This document shows positions 5,504 through 5,982 of a stretch of DNA of 5,982 nt, piece by piece. Within the stretch, counting starts at the first letter, position 1. Every line of letters begins with the position of its first letter. Position numbers and translations under genes: made by a program. The stretch lies in assembly GCA_934636425.1 (NCBI GenBank), contig CAKUAV010000170.1, forward strand, positions 1-5,982. Reading direction: 5' to 3'. The DNA is from an uncultured Clostridia bacterium (lineage in GTDB: Bacteria > Bacillota > Clostridia > Christensenellales > Aristaeellaceae). The notes beneath the pieces were generated by a model. It saw only the letters and a list, made by a program, of their open reading frames with translations, ran no database searches and was not told where the DNA came from.

Positions 5504-5982
5504 CCCGCGACGGGCGCGGCAGTGCGGATTCGCCGATTCATCCGCTTTACGCGTGCATCGGTCGGCGCGCGTTTCCTCGGTCGATGAGCACGGTGAGTAC
5601 GCCAATCCGCTCCCCCGCGACGGGCGCGGCAGTGCGGATTCGCCGATTCATCCGCTTTACGCGTGCATCGGTCGGCGCGCGTTTCCCCGGTCGATAAGCG
5701 CGGTGAGTACGCCAATCCGCTCCCCCACATCGCTCGCGGCAGTGTGGATTCGCTGGTTCATCTTCTTGCGCGCGCATCGGTCGGCGCGCGTTTCCCCGGT
5801 CGATGAGCATGGCGAGAAGCGCAAGCAGGGCGCGGCGCGTGATTCGCCGGTTTCCCCCTCTTCCCACATCGCTCGCAGCGAGTACAGATTCGCCGGTTCA
5901 TCCGCTTTACGCGCATCGGTCGGCGCGCGTTTCCTTGGTCGATGAGCATGGCGAGCATGCCAATCCGCTCCCCCGCGCCGGG
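5504..5982. repeat. 110-bp tandem repeat array, four units, running off the right edge
   Basis: Units begin at 5504, 5614, 5724 and 5863, with the start of a fifth at 5972. Units 1 and 2 are 110 bp and differ at only three positions. Unit 3 is 139 bp because its end (about 5828-5862) includes a degraded piece resembling the start of another unit. Unit 4 is 109 bp. CATCGGTCGGCGCGCGTTTC is invariant in all four (from 5556, 5666, 5775 and 5914). Unit length is not a multiple of three and open frames run on both strands, so coding is not supported. The array lies directly upstream of the secreted-protein promoter. Confidence 0.92.
5549..5572 (+). other. conserved hairpin within the 110-bp repeat (unit 1 copy)
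   Basis: ACGCGTGC (5549-5556) pairs with GCGCGCGT (5565-5572) around the loop ATCGGTCG, with one T-G pair. The same loop and stem recur in units 2, 3 and 4; unit 3 has GCGCGCGC in the left arm and unit 4 a 6-bp version. The wobble pair favours the plus-strand form if it acts as RNA. Confidence 0.5.

Noticed and set aside
4689..5945. 418-codon plus-strand open frame
   Set aside because: It crosses the 73-bp repeats, the terminator, the antisense of the secreted-protein gene, its promoter and the 110-bp repeats; no single protein could be expected from it.
5547..5958. Minus-strand frames over the 110-bp repeats
   Set aside because: Overlapping frames give arginine-rich peptides in several phases; unit lengths of 109, 110 and 139 bp do not preserve a frame.

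Overview
The window looks like chromosomal DNA of a GC-rich member of the Clostridia (Bacillota), probably a gut-type lineage. The basis is the close match of the left-edge protein to a clostridial NifU-like scaffold, AGGAGG-type ribosome sites, sigma-A style promoters (TATAAT, some with an extended TGn), and a clostridial MATE pump. The genus cannot be named from the sequence. All four recognisable genes lie on the minus strand, so transcription runs from high to low coordinates. Nothing marks a phage, plasmid, transposase or CRISPR system.

In transcription order the genes are: (1) 5402-4875, a small secreted protein of unknown function with a signal peptide, a strong promoter and a clear intrinsic terminator; (2) 4316-2946, a complete MATE-family multidrug/cation antiporter with an extended -10 promoter and a leader of about 110 nt; (3) 1836-721, a cytosolic calcineurin-like metallophosphoesterase with an N-terminal domain like that of purple acid phosphatases; (4) 611 to beyond the left edge, a NifU/IscU-like Fe-S scaffold cut by the window end. 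Each seems to be its own transcription unit. No shared pathway is evident.

The unusual part is the non-coding DNA, about 38 percent of the window. Each of the three long intergenic stretches holds a different tandem repeat: 43-bp units at 2375-2748, about 73-bp units at 4533-4825, and 110-bp units at 5504-5982. None of the unit lengths preserves a reading frame. The 73-bp array sits exactly between a terminator and the next promoter. The 43-bp and 73-bp units share, in opposite orientation, CCGCGACAG and CATGCYG at nearly the same spacing, so they may be diverged copies of one family. The 110-bp unit carries a hairpin kept in all copies with pairing-preserving changes.

Between the 43-bp array and the phosphoesterase gene, 1874-2350 holds a string of inverted repeats, including a perfect 12-bp pair enclosing 71 bp. 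This is a candidate structured RNA or small non-autonomous element. Long open frames across the repeats and antisense to the genes are shadows of GC-rich, stop-poor DNA.
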